From JAJRQY01 sp965224435 (GTDB taxonomy: Bacteria > Actinomycetota > Acidimicrobiia > Acidimicrobiales > SZUA-35): a DNA stretch of 64,000 nucleotides. The DNA lies in NCBI GenBank assembly GCA_965224435.1, contig OZ245048.1, positions 620,001 to 684,000 of the forward strand, given 5' to 3'. The position numbers and the translations under genes are program-made. The notes below the pieces were generated by a model. It was given only the letters and a program-made list of their open reading frames with translations. It was not told where the DNA came from and searched no databases. Below are positions 43,501-51,784 of this stretch, in pieces (the stretch's first letter is position 1; each line of letters starts with the position of its first letter).

Positions 43501-44958
43501 TTAGGCACTGGTCGTTGAGGACCCGCTAGTTGTCGAGGTGCTGGAGACAATGGTCGGCGGTGCAATAGTTGTCGTCGTTGACGGGGCAGTCGTCGGCGGC
43601 GTCGAGGTAGTGCTTGAGGTCGTCGTTGGTGAGCTTGTTGTTGGGGGACTTGTGGTTGGACGTCGAGTCGTGGTGGGTCGGCGCGTTGTTGGTGGCGTGG
43701 TGCTGCTGACTTGCACAGTCTCTGTGGTTGTCGAACCCGTGGTTGAGGGGTCCGGTCTCGTTGTCGAAGACGAACTTGTCGTCGTCTCAAGTTCAGAAGT
43801 CGTCGTGAGCTGGCCAGTGGTTGATGGCGACCCTGTCGTGGTGGTTGTTTCAACGAAGGGCAAGGGCTCGGTGACATCGGGCGAGGGAAGAGTGTTCGCT
43901 CCGACGAGGGCAACGATTGCGCCGGCTGCGGCTACAGCTGAGGTCTGAGCACTGGCGGCTCCGGTGGCAGCTAACCAGGCGAACGGGGCGCTTCGCTCTT
44001 TGGTCTCGGGGAGACCGGCGAGGAATGCTTGAACGATGCTCGGATCAAACTGGGTGCCGGAACACGCGGCGATTTCGGCCCGGGCGTCTGCGGGCGACAT
44101 CGCATCCTTGTAGGACCGCTCCGACGTGATGGCATCGTAGGAGTCTGCGACAGCAGCAATCCGGCCGGCGAGGGAGATGTTGGCACCTTGTAGGCCAAGT
44201 GGGTATCCGGTTCCATCCCAACGCTCGTGGTGTTCCTTGGCTGCTAGTCGCCACTCTCCGAGCCAGATCGCGAGTGGGTCCAGCAGTTCTGAACCAGCGC
44301 TGGGGTGATTCATCACGACCTGACGCTCGACAATACTGAGCTCGCCCTTCTTGCTGAGAATGTCGGAGGGAATGGCGAGCATGCCCATGTCGTGCAAAAG
44401 CATGGCCCAGGAGAGTCGCTCCCGTTCCAAGGCTGGAAGATTCAGCTCTTCGGCAATGATCTTCGAATGCGCCAGGACACGCACGGCGTGACCCCTTGTG
44501 CTCCGATAGTGCACACTCAAAAGAACGGCTAGTTCGAGAGCAGTGATTGCTGCTTCATTCTCAGTAAGTCCGAGTCCAACGCTTCGGACTTCACTCAGCT
44601 TGGCTCGAAGCTGTTGGCGAGTACTGGTGCGTCGAGCAACATCCATACGGGACGGAGCCTCGTCGGGAAAGACAAGATCGAGATCGAGCAGCATGGCGAG
44701 AGGTAGTGCGCGCCTGGTCGGAATACTGGCGAGGATGGCCACCGCCGCCCCAAGAGGTGCGGCCTGAGCGATCCAGATGAGCAAGCCGAACCATCCGGGC
44801 GGGTGGTACAAGATGCCACCCAGTACGAGCAGAACGAGCATAGAGACCAGGACGGGAATAGCGAAGACTAAACCTCGCACAACGGCAGACAAGCCATTGT
44901 GAGATTGCCACATACGAGCTTCGGGCTCGCTATTCGTAGGGGGTCGATCCGCAGACAT
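43501..44958 (-). CDS. Membrane HD-GYP protein, HDxGM variant ending in a Thr-rich tail
   Basis: The 485-residue protein is the most diverged of the three paralogues and lies first in transcription order. It has the same two N-terminal helices, LDLDLVFPDEAPSRM, and an HD-GYP domain with His189-Asp190, but the motif reads LLHDMGM so that Lys193 is replaced by Met; HHERWDGTGYP (243-253) is intact. A third hydrophobic segment (about 335-355) is followed by a Thr/Ser/Pro tail to the end, without any folded ectodomain. There is no frameshift sign at its 3' end, so it looks naturally short. Confidence 0.86.
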   Translation of the reverse strand: MSADRPPTNSEPEARMWQSHNGLSAVVRGLVFAIPVLVSMLVLLVLGGILYHPPGWFGLLIWIAQAAPLGAAVAILASIPTRRALPLAMLLDLDLVFPDEAPSRMDVARRTSTRQQLRAKLSEVRSVGLGLTENEAAITALELAVLLSVHYRSTRGHAVRVLAHSKIIAEELNLPALERERLSWAMLLHDMGMLAIPSDILSKKGELSIVERQVVMNHPSAGSELLDPLAIWLGEWRLAAKEHHERWDGTGYPLGLQGANISLAGRIAAVADSYDAITSERSYKDAMSPADARAEIAACSGTQFDPSIVQAFLAGLPETKERSAPFAWLAATGAASAQTSAVAAAGAIVALVGANTLPSPDVTEPLPFVETTTTTGSPSTTGQLTTTSELETTTSSSSTTRPDPSTTGSTTTETVQVSSTTPPTTRRPTTTRRPTTSPPTTSSPTTTSSTTSTPPTTAPSTTTTIAPPTIVSSTSTTSGSSTTSA

Positions 44959-45065
44959 GGTGTGGGTATCGGTCCACGATTAGCCGAGCTTGAGATGATT
45001 CCTCATAGAGATTACTGGCTTGTAACACGGCGTTCTGGGCCTGCGCGAGTGTGCTTGGCGTCGAC

Positions 45066-45554
45066 CTAGGTCTTGTGCCCTACTTGTGGTGATCCAAAGT
45101 ACTCAAGCCCGGCATAGAGGATGGCTCCGCCAACCACAAAGATGTCGGCCACGTTGAACACGGCGAACCAGCTGACGTCGATGAAGTCGACCACATGACC
45201 GGAAAGAAAGCCGTTCTCGGCTCGGAAGACGCGATCGGCCAGGTTTCCTAGCGCTCCCGCCAGAATTGCCGACAACAGGCTTACTCGTTTGAGGTCGGTT
45301 TCCTGGTGGATGCGATGCACCAGGAAACCGCAGAGAATGACAACGCCGATAGCAATCAGACGGCCCTGTCCCGAGCCGGTGCTGAACGAGAACCCGCTGT
45401 TGAAGGACAGATCGAATTCGAGTGTCGGCAGGAGGGAGATGGTGCGGCCTGCTCTGAGGTCGCTGACCGCCCAAGACTTACTGAGCTGATCAGCGGCAAC
45501 TCCGATGATGACAATGCCAGCCACAATCAGGTTGCGGCGAAGTGGTGAAGTCAC
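45066..45554 (-). CDS. lspA: Lipoprotein signal peptidase LspA
   Basis: The 162-residue protein has four membrane helices and the LspA signatures: VAADQLSKSWA, FNSGFSFS, GNLADRVF and FNVADIFVVGG. The last two carry the catalytic aspartates. It removes signal peptides from diacylglyceryl-modified prolipoproteins, such as the four or more lipoproteins encoded in this window. The GTG start is 7 nt behind a TACCCT box. rluD, the usual neighbour, is not next to it. Confidence 0.96.
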   Translation of the reverse strand: MTSPLRRNLIVAGIVIIGVAADQLSKSWAVSDLRAGRTISLLPTLEFDLSFNSGFSFSTGSGQGRLIAIGVVILCGFLVHRIHQETDLKRVSLLSAILAGALGNLADRVFRAENGFLSGHVVDFIDVSWFAVFNVADIFVVGGAILYAGLEYFGSPQVGHKT

Positions 45555-45561
45555 CCCAGAG

Positions 45562-45567
45562 AGGGTA
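45562..45567 (-). promoter_or_regulatory. Leaderless-type -10 box of lspA (TACCCT)
   Basis: On the minus strand TACCCT ends 7 nt before GTG 45554. Confidence 0.5.
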
Positions 45568-45638
45568 GTGAGTAATGCCTCGGCTGATCACCACCAGGTC
45601 TTGTGGCCCGGTGGTTGCTGTTTACTGTCTTTGGCTAC

Positions 45639-46316
45639 TCAATCGGCAGCGTCTTTGGCTGGTTCGTCCGCTGCTTGGTTGTCGGGCGCTTGGGCAAGCA
45701 GTGCGTAGATCAAGCGGGTTGTTTCCTCGACGAGTTCCTGGGCTTGTTTTCGCTGATTGTCACTGCCGAAACGGCCGACCTGTTTGGCGGCACCCGCCAG
45801 CTGGCTGACGGCGGACCGTAAGCCTTGTCCTTGGCCAGCTGACCACGGCATTCCTTCACCGGGACCAGCAGCGCCAGAGTGATCTTCTAGCCACGCATTT
45901 CCTTCCTCGGTGAGTTGGAACTCCTTGGGGTCGGTACCTTCAACGGCCTCGATGAGGCCCTTGCTTGTCAGTCGCCCGAGGGTTGGGTAAACCGATCCGG
46001 GGCTGGGGCGCCAGCGACCTTCACTCTGATTCTCGAGCCGGTCCATGATTCCGTAGCCGTGACTCGGCCCGTCTTTGAGGGCACCGAGAATGGCAGCAAT
46101 AACTGCCCCTCGACGTGCCCGACTTCGATGTGGTCCACTCATGTGCGGTCCTCCTCTGGCATTTCCTGCCCATTGTTTCGAGCCATGACGGGGATGCCAT
46201 GGTCGTTCGGTTTGGTGTTGTTCGATTGTTTCTGTTTCGGACCAGTCTCTGTATGACTGGTTCTCATATGGCCGGTCAGGCGTGGTTGTATTTACTTCAT
46301 TGTTGCGATCACGCAT
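45639..46316 (-). CDS. PadR-family transcriptional regulator with long N-terminal extension
   Basis: The 225-residue protein has a PadR winged helix from about residue 68 (RRGAVIAAILGALKDGPSHGYGIMDRLE...PSPGSVYPTLGRLTSKGLIE) and a C-terminal helical part. The first 58 residues are polar and Trp/His/Arg/Gln-rich, not part of the fold. Two starts are each served by a good ribosome binding site: AAGGAG before ATG 46316 and AGGAGG before ATG 46142. The shorter one would give a standard PadR protein of 167 residues. A palindrome upstream suggests autoregulation. Confidence 0.88.
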   Translation of the reverse strand: MRDRNNEVNTTTPDRPYENQSYRDWSETETIEQHQTERPWHPRHGSKQWAGNARGGPHMSGPHRSRARRGAVIAAILGALKDGPSHGYGIMDRLENQSEGRWRPSPGSVYPTLGRLTSKGLIEAVEGTDPKEFQLTEEGNAWLEDHSGAAGPGEGMPWSAGQGQGLRSAVSQLAGAAKQVGRFGSDNQRKQAQELVEETTRLIYALLAQAPDNQAADEPAKDAAD

Positions 46317-46336
46317 GAATTCTCCTTGAATACGAT

Positions 46337-46358
46337 AGTTAGTGACATATCGCTAACT
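46337..46358. promoter_or_regulatory. Palindromic operator candidate upstream of padR-type gene
   Basis: AGTTAGTGACA and TATCGCTAACT form an inverted repeat with 9 of 11 matching positions, 21 nt upstream of ATG 46316 and overlapping AT-rich promoter-like sequence. PadR proteins bind dyads of about this size. Confidence 0.5.
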
Positions 46359-46426
46359 TACACAGACGAATCAGCATTGGCAACCGTTTTCGATGTGTCA
46401 TTGCTCACACGTACCGTCCGTCGTGG

Positions 46427-47224
46427 TTACGGGACGAGCGCGGCCAGCAGAGCCTTCTTCACCTGCTTGGGGTTCTCCACCATCATCATGTGGCCTGTAT
46501 CGGCCAAGGCGACCACCGTGCAGCTAGTAAGACTCTCTGCCAGCTTCTTACCCGCCTTTGCCGGTGTCATCTTGTCACCAGCACCTATGATCACGGTGCT
46601 CTTTGCCGCCACTGCCTCAGCCGCAGCGCTGGCATTCTCATAGGCTGCGCAGGCCCGAAAGTCCGAGGCCAGTACACCCGGCTTGGAACGTTCGACCAGA
46701 GCCTGTGCCCCTCCCAACATCCAGAGACCCGGTGTTGGGTGCTGCCCGACATGCGCTGGCTTGGCGTGGCTCCAAGCCGTCATCAACGCAGCGGCTGCTG
46801 GCAAATTGTTCTCGGCGTCGCTGATGAGTTGAGGGTGGACTGGCATGTCCGGGGCAGTTCCCATCAAGACGATGGAAGCGACCTTCTCCGGCTGCAACGC
46901 AGCCATCTCCAGAGCAATGAAAGTCCCCATGGAATGACCAACGAGGTGAGCCGATTGGATTTCGGCGGCCACCATGAACTGCCCCATCCACTGTGCCATC
47001 GCTTCGACGGAAACAATCGTCTCACCCTCTGAGCGGCCATGTCCGGGGAGATCGACGGCGAATACTCGGAAGCCGCGGTAGGCCAGGTAGCGGGTCTGTA
47101 GGAACCAGGCGCTGCTGTCCATGCCTGCGCCATGGATCAGAATCACAGCGGGAAGACTGGAATCAGGCTCGGCGATACCGCCGGTTGCGGCGTGGGCCGT
47201 CTGGCCATTGACAGTAACGATCAT
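46427..47224 (-). CDS. Alpha/beta-fold hydrolase
   Basis: The 265-residue protein has the nucleophile elbow LVGHSMGTF, an oxyanion strand VILIHGAGMDSSAW, VFAVDLPGHGRSEG, and a late Asp/His pair (VIIGAGDKMTP and LADTGHMMMVE). It is a generic esterase or acyl hydrolase. The ATG overlaps the stop of the O-acetylhomoserine sulfhydrylase gene by 4 bp, so the two are translated together. It is not a MetX-type acetyltransferase, being too short and lacking the lid. Confidence 0.88.
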   Translation of the reverse strand: MIVTVNGQTAHAATGGIAEPDSSLPAVILIHGAGMDSSAWFLQTRYLAYRGFRVFAVDLPGHGRSEGETIVSVEAMAQWMGQFMVAAEIQSAHLVGHSMGTFIALEMAALQPEKVASIVLMGTAPDMPVHPQLISDAENNLPAAAALMTAWSHAKPAHVGQHPTPGLWMLGGAQALVERSKPGVLASDFRACAAYENASAAAEAVAAKSTVIIGAGDKMTPAKAGKKLAESLTSCTVVALADTGHMMMVENPKQVKKALLAALVP

Positions 47225-48513
47225 CGCTGGCTCGCTTTCAATGCCCGGGATAGGTCATCGATGATGTCTTGGGGATCTTCCAGGCCAACAGAGAGCCGGA
47301 CGAGATCTTCGCTGATCCCCGCTGTCTCCAACTCGCCCGCGCTCAGCTGTCCGTGGGTGGTCGAGCCTGGATGAATCACTAACGTCTTGGCGTCACCAAC
47401 GTTGGCTAGGTGAGAGGCCAGCTGCACCGACTCGATGAACTTGCGGCCTGCTGCTCGGCCACCCTTCACTCCGAAGCTCAAGATGGAACCAGCACCTTTG
47501 GGGTAGAGCTCTTTGGCCAGCTCGTAATCGGGATGATCGGGCACCCGGGGATGCTTCACCCAAGAGACAGCCTCATTGGACTGGAGCATCTCCAAGACGG
47601 CATCAGTATTGGAGACATGGCGAGCCATACGTAGGGACAAGGTCTCGACCCCTTGCAGAAGTTGGAAGGCATTCGCTGGGCTCATACAGGCGCCAAAATC
47701 TCGCAAGCCCTCCGCCCGAGCTCGGGTGCCCAGGGCATTTGGCCCGTACTCCTCAGCAAATACGATGCCGTGGTATCCCTCATATGGCTCGGTCATGGTG
47801 GGGAACTTGTCCGAAGCCATCCAGTCGAAGCGTCCACCATCAACCAGCGCGCCGCCAATGGCGACACCATGGCCCCCTAGGAACTTGGTCACCGAGTGCA
47901 TGATGATGTCGGCGCCGTGCTCGATTGGTTTCATCAGATACGGCGTCGAGAAGGTCGAGTCCACCATGAGGGGGAGGCCGTTGGCGTGAGCGACATCGGC
48001 GACTGCCCGGATGTTGAGTACCTCGATACCGGGGTTGCCGAGGGTCTCGGCGAAGATCAGCTTGGTGTTGGGCTGGATGGCATCGGCGAATGCTTGGGGA
48101 TCACGCGGGTCCACGAAGGTGGTGGTGATGCCGAACCGGGGGAGGGTCAGGTTCATCATGTTGTAAGAACCGCCGTAGAGGTTCTTGGATGACACGATGT
48201 GGTCACCGGCGCTCATCAGAGTGGTGACGGCCAGGTGTAGCGCTGCTGTCCCGCTGGCAGTGCAAACCGCTCCGACGCCACCTTCAAGGGCAGCGATTCG
48301 TTCTTCTAGGACGGCGACTGTCGGGTTAGAGATCCGACTGTAGATGTGTCCCGGTGACTCCAGGTTGAACAGGGCAGCCGCTTCGTCGGTATCGGGGAAG
48401 GAGTACGACGTCGTGTAGTAGATGGGAACTGCCCGGGCGCCCGTGGTCGGATCCGGGTGTTGTCCGGCATGCAAGCTGAGGGTGTCGAATCGAAGAAAGT
48501 CTGGTTCCACCAT
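47221..48513 (-). CDS. O-acetylhomoserine/O-succinylhomoserine sulfhydrylase-type PLP enzyme
   Basis: From ATG 48513 the protein is 430 residues, the usual length for O-acetylhomoserine aminocarboxypropyltransferase (MetY/Cgl type). It begins FLRFDTLSLHAGQHPDPTTGARAVPIYYTTSY, and the PLP Lys is in IIMHSVTKFLGGHG. It would make homocysteine from acylhomoserine and sulfide. TATGGT ends 6 nt before the ATG; a longer frame to 48615 is rejected as it crosses the divergent gene. metY would be the matching symbol, but I cannot separate it firmly from other Cys/Met-metabolism PLP enzymes. Confidence 0.9.
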   Translation of the reverse strand: MVEPDFLRFDTLSLHAGQHPDPTTGARAVPIYYTTSYSFPDTDEAAALFNLESPGHIYSRISNPTVAVLEERIAALEGGVGAVCTASGTAALHLAVTTLMSAGDHIVSSKNLYGGSYNMMNLTLPRFGITTTFVDPRDPQAFADAIQPNTKLIFAETLGNPGIEVLNIRAVADVAHANGLPLMVDSTFSTPYLMKPIEHGADIIMHSVTKFLGGHGVAIGGALVDGGRFDWMASDKFPTMTEPYEGYHGIVFAEEYGPNALGTRARAEGLRDFGACMSPANAFQLLQGVETLSLRMARHVSNTDAVLEMLQSNEAVSWVKHPRVPDHPDYELAKELYPKGAGSILSFGVKGGRAAGRKFIESVQLASHLANVGDAKTLVIHPGSTTHGQLSAGELETAGISEDLVRLSVGLEDPQDIIDDLSRALKASQR

Positions 48514-48519
48514 GCGGTG

Positions 48520-48525
48520 ACCATA
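48520..48525 (-). promoter_or_regulatory. Leaderless-type -10 box (TATGGT)
   Basis: On the minus strand TATGGT ends 6 nt before ATG 48513. Confidence 0.5.
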
Positions 48526-48592
48526 ACCCGTTGCAGGTAGCTGGCCTATCTGAATCTCTGGACCCGGCTGGGCTCCAACCCCGAGACGATGA

Positions 48593-48598
48593 CATACT
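48593..48598 (+). promoter_or_regulatory. Leaderless-type -10 box (CATACT)
   Basis: CATACT ends 6 nt before ATG 48605 of the aldo/keto reductase gene. Confidence 0.4.
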
Positions 48599-48604
48599 CC
48601 GACC

Positions 48605-49573
48605 ATGACTTCCATGACCTATCGCAGGCTTGGCCGCTCAGGCCTCAAACTCAGCACCCTCTCTTATGGATCATGGGTGACCTTCGGTGATCAGCAAGGA
48701 CTCGACTCGGTCATGGAGTCGATGCAGGCCGCCTGGGACGGTGGCTGCAACTTCTTCGACAATGCTGAGGTCTACTCGGGAGGCAAGGCTGAAGAACTCA
48801 TGGGCCAAGCCTTCAAGGAACTGGGCTGGGCTCGCGAAACATATGTCGTTTCCACCAAGTTTTACTGGGGTCTCACTGACACACCAAACACCCACTGGAC
48901 GCTGAACCGCAAGTACCTCAGCCAAGCAATTGACGGCTCGCTGGAGCGACTCGGTCTTGATTTTGTTGATCTGGTCTATTGCCATCGGCCCGACGCCACC
49001 ACCCCAATCGAAGAAACCGTCTGGGCCATGCACGACATGATCACCCAAGGCAAGGCGCTCTATTGGGGAACCTCTGAATGGTCAGCTGATGAGATCCGCG
49101 CTGCCTACGCTGTTGCCGACAAGCATCACCTGCACAAACCCTTGATGGAGCAACCTCAGTACAACCTGTTCCATCGAGACAAGATTGAGATCGAGTACGC
49201 CCGCCTCTATGAAGACATTGGACTGGGTACAACAATCTTTAGTCCATTGTCCAATGGTGTACTGACTGGCAAGTACCTGGACGGTATTCCCGAAGGAAGC
49301 CGGGCGGATGTAAAGGACTTTGGCTGGCTGGACGAAGCAGTGGCTAGCGAAGAGGTCTCGGCCAAGATCCGCAATCTTGTCCCCATCGCCAAGGAACTTG
49401 ATTGCAGCATGGCTCAGCTTGCGCTTGCTTGGTGTGCCTCAAACCCCAACGTTTCCAGTGTGATCACCGGAGCCAGCCGGGCCAGCCAGGTGACGGAAAA
49501 CATGGCGGCCATCGACGTGGTCGAACTCCTCACTCCAGAGGTGTTGGACCGCATCGAAGCCGCAGTTAGCTAG
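48605..49573 (+). CDS. Aldo/keto reductase of the Kv-beta-like group
   Basis: The 322-residue TIM-barrel protein has the catalytic tetrad visible as FFDNAEVYSGGKAEE (Asp and Tyr), VVSTKFYWG (Lys) and VDLVYCHRPD (His), and the C-terminal NADPH site VSSVITGASRASQV. YRRLGRSGLKLSTLSYGSW and the 'GTSEWSADEI' segment place it with the potassium-channel beta subunit/YghZ group (AKR6/AKR14-like). It reduces small aldehydes with NADPH. Divergent from the sulfhydrylase gene. Confidence 0.93.
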   Translation: MTSMTYRRLGRSGLKLSTLSYGSWVTFGDQQGLDSVMESMQAAWDGGCNFFDNAEVYSGGKAEELMGQAFKELGWARETYVVSTKFYWGLTDTPNTHWTLNRKYLSQAIDGSLERLGLDFVDLVYCHRPDATTPIEETVWAMHDMITQGKALYWGTSEWSADEIRAAYAVADKHHLHKPLMEQPQYNLFHRDKIEIEYARLYEDIGLGTTIFSPLSNGVLTGKYLDGIPEGSRADVKDFGWLDEAVASEEVSAKIRNLVPIAKELDCSMAQLALAWCASNPNVSSVITGASRASQVTENMAAIDVVELLTPEVLDRIEAAVS

Positions 49574-49606
49574 CGAACACGTTGCCAACTAACCTTGTCG
49601 AAGGAC

Positions 49607-51592
49607 TTACGGCATAGTGCCGGTATTGACCAGGTTTTCTGGTGAGTCGGCAAAAGCGATGAGTAATCGGGCAACACTCATGCCCTGCGCCCGCCGGCCA
49701 AGCCAGTACTCGATGCCTTCAGCATCACCCGCACGATCAAGAACGTTCTGGTACAGCCCGTCGATGAGCTCGGCATCGGTTGGATTCTCACCATAGGCAG
49801 CCCTGTACTCGGGGAAGGTGGTCCACTGAGCAGCCATCTGGTTCATGGACAGGCCGTTTTGCTTGAGGCCAACCCAGTACTCAAAGCCGCCGGCGTCGGG
49901 GGCTCGTCCGAAGACGGCCTTGTAGAGTCGAAGCACCTTGGAGTGGTCAGAATCCAGAGGCTGGCTGGTTTCGGTAATCTCGATATTCTCCGCTGAGTCA
50001 GCAAAGGCAATCAGCAGGTCTTCAACGCTGAGATCGGTGGATACTCGACCAACCCAATAGGCAATGCCGCCAGCGTCGCCGGGGCGTCCAAGCACGTTTT
50101 CATACAGCAAGTTGACCAGGTCTTCGTTGCTTGGATTCTCGCCGTATGTCGCCTTGTATTCGGCACTCTGACGGAAGTCTGAGGCGATCTGCGGCAAGGA
50201 AGTCCCGGTCCGGGACAGGCCAGCCCAATAGGCGAATCCGCCGGCATCGGGTTCCCGGGCAAAGACCGCCCGATAGAGACGAAGGATTTGATCTTCACCC
50301 GGACCATTGGTCGGGAAAGTTGTCGGTCCAGGAGGAGGAATATCGTTCAGCCCAATGACACGGGCTGGACGATTGGAGTTGTTATGGGTGCCGTTTCCGA
50401 GCTGGCCCTCAACATTGCTACCCCAGCAGCGGACAGCGTCGTCGCTACGTAAGGCGCAGGTGTGTCGGAATCCGGAACTGAGTTGGGTCGCCGTGGACAT
50501 ATTGATGACGACGACAGGAGAAGCCGAGATATTGGTGTCGCCGTTGCCGAGGCGACCATCGAAGTTCAGGCCCCAACAATTGATGTGGCCGTCGCTGAGT
50601 CGCACGCAGGTGTGGTGGGCTCCAGCACTGACCTCTGCTGCAGTGGTTACCCCGTCGACAGTGATTGGCACGCCGGAGTGGGGCGGTACCCCATCGACGA
50701 TTGGAAGGTTGTCAGTTCCGAGTTGGAGGTCAGCATTGAGTCCCCAGCATTTGACCGAGCCACTTACTGCCGCACAGGTGTGGTAGGCGCCGGTAGAAAT
50801 GTCTGATGCCCCTGTGAGGTCGACGACGGGAACAGGCGAATAAGAAACACCGGTGAGGCCAGCACCCATGCCGACCTGACCGGCATGGTTGTTTCCCCAG
50901 CAAGATGCAGTGGCATCGCTGAGCAAAGCACAAGAGTGAGAGAATCCGACGCTGATCTTGGTAGCGGTTGTGATGCCGACAGCATCGACAGGGATATTGG
51001 AGTTAGCGGGTGTCTCGTCCACTGGGTCGCCGTCGCCGAGGCGACCGTTGCCATTGTGGCCCCAGCATTTCACCGACCCGTCGGATAGGCGGGCACAGGT
51101 ATGGTCTTGGCCAACAGCGACTTCGACCGCAGTTGTGATGCCGGAAACAGTGACTGGAGTGAGGGAGTCGGTATTGCTGGCGTCGCCAAGCTGTCCGAAC
51201 TCATTGTCGCCCCAGCATTTGATGGTCTGGTCAGAAAGCAGAGCACATGTGTGGCCTCGCCCCGATCCGATGCCCGTGATGTTTGATAGGCCCGCAACGG
51301 CGACGGGAGCCACTGAGCTGGTTGTGGTGCCGTCACCTAGTTGGCCGTCGGTGTTCAAGCCCCAGCAAAGGGCAGTTCCATCCGCTAACACGACGCAGGT
51401 GTTGGTTTCGCCCGAATTCACCGAGGTGATGTCGAAGTTTGAGAAAGCAATTACCTCGGGCTCCACCTCAGCGGCCATTGCCGAGGGGGCTGCCATGCCG
51501 AGAGTCAGGAGGCCAATTACGAGGCCGAAGAGGGCTCGCCGAGGCTTTCGCCCGTTTCGCCTCGAGGGTTGTCCCGCTGTCAGTAACTTCAT
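49607..51592 (-). CDS. Secreted protein with RCC1 repeats and DUF4214 domains
   Basis: From ATG 51592 the protein is 661 residues. A Sec-type signal peptide (RRALFGLVIGLLTLGMAAPSAMAAE) is followed by about seven RCC1 blades (pattern CWGxNxxGQLGDG...HTCALxSD; residues about 45-425), forming a seven-bladed propeller. A short Pro linker leads to two long DUF4214 units (from LRLYRAVFAREPDAGGFAYW and from LRLYKAVFGRAPDAGGFEYW) that fill the C-terminus. RCC1-like propellers bind proteins or glycans; DUF4214 occurs in surface-layer-type proteins. Role unknown, probably cell-surface or extracellular. Confidence 0.88.
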   Translation of the reverse strand: MKLLTAGQPSRRNGRKPRRALFGLVIGLLTLGMAAPSAMAAEVEPEVIAFSNFDITSVNSGETNTCVVLADGTALCWGLNTDGQLGDGTTTSSVAPVAVAGLSNITGIGSGRGHTCALLSDQTIKCWGDNEFGQLGDASNTDSLTPVTVSGITTAVEVAVGQDHTCARLSDGSVKCWGHNGNGRLGDGDPVDETPANSNIPVDAVGITTATKISVGFSHSCALLSDATASCWGNNHAGQVGMGAGLTGVSYSPVPVVDLTGASDISTGAYHTCAAVSGSVKCWGLNADLQLGTDNLPIVDGVPPHSGVPITVDGVTTAAEVSAGAHHTCVRLSDGHINCWGLNFDGRLGNGDTNISASPVVVINMSTATQLSSGFRHTCALRSDDAVRCWGSNVEGQLGNGTHNNSNRPARVIGLNDIPPPGPTTFPTNGPGEDQILRLYRAVFAREPDAGGFAYWAGLSRTGTSLPQIASDFRQSAEYKATYGENPSNEDLVNLLYENVLGRPGDAGGIAYWVGRVSTDLSVEDLLIAFADSAENIEITETSQPLDSDHSKVLRLYKAVFGRAPDAGGFEYWVGLKQNGLSMNQMAAQWTTFPEYRAAYGENPTDAELIDGLYQNVLDRAGDAEGIEYWLGRRAQGMSVARLLIAFADSPENLVNTGTMP

Positions 51593-51784
51593 GTTGTCTA
51601 CTTTCGGTGAACCCGCTGGATCGGCACATCCAGCAAAAAACTGAAATCGCCTCGACCAGAAAACGATAATCGCTCGCACTTGCTAGCTGAAGGGATGATT
51701 CACCCGAGTCGCTAGTTTGTTCGGACCAGAAACTGACTGCCCAAGCCGGTTAGTTGGCCAATATCGGTGACAGCCGAAGCCCGC

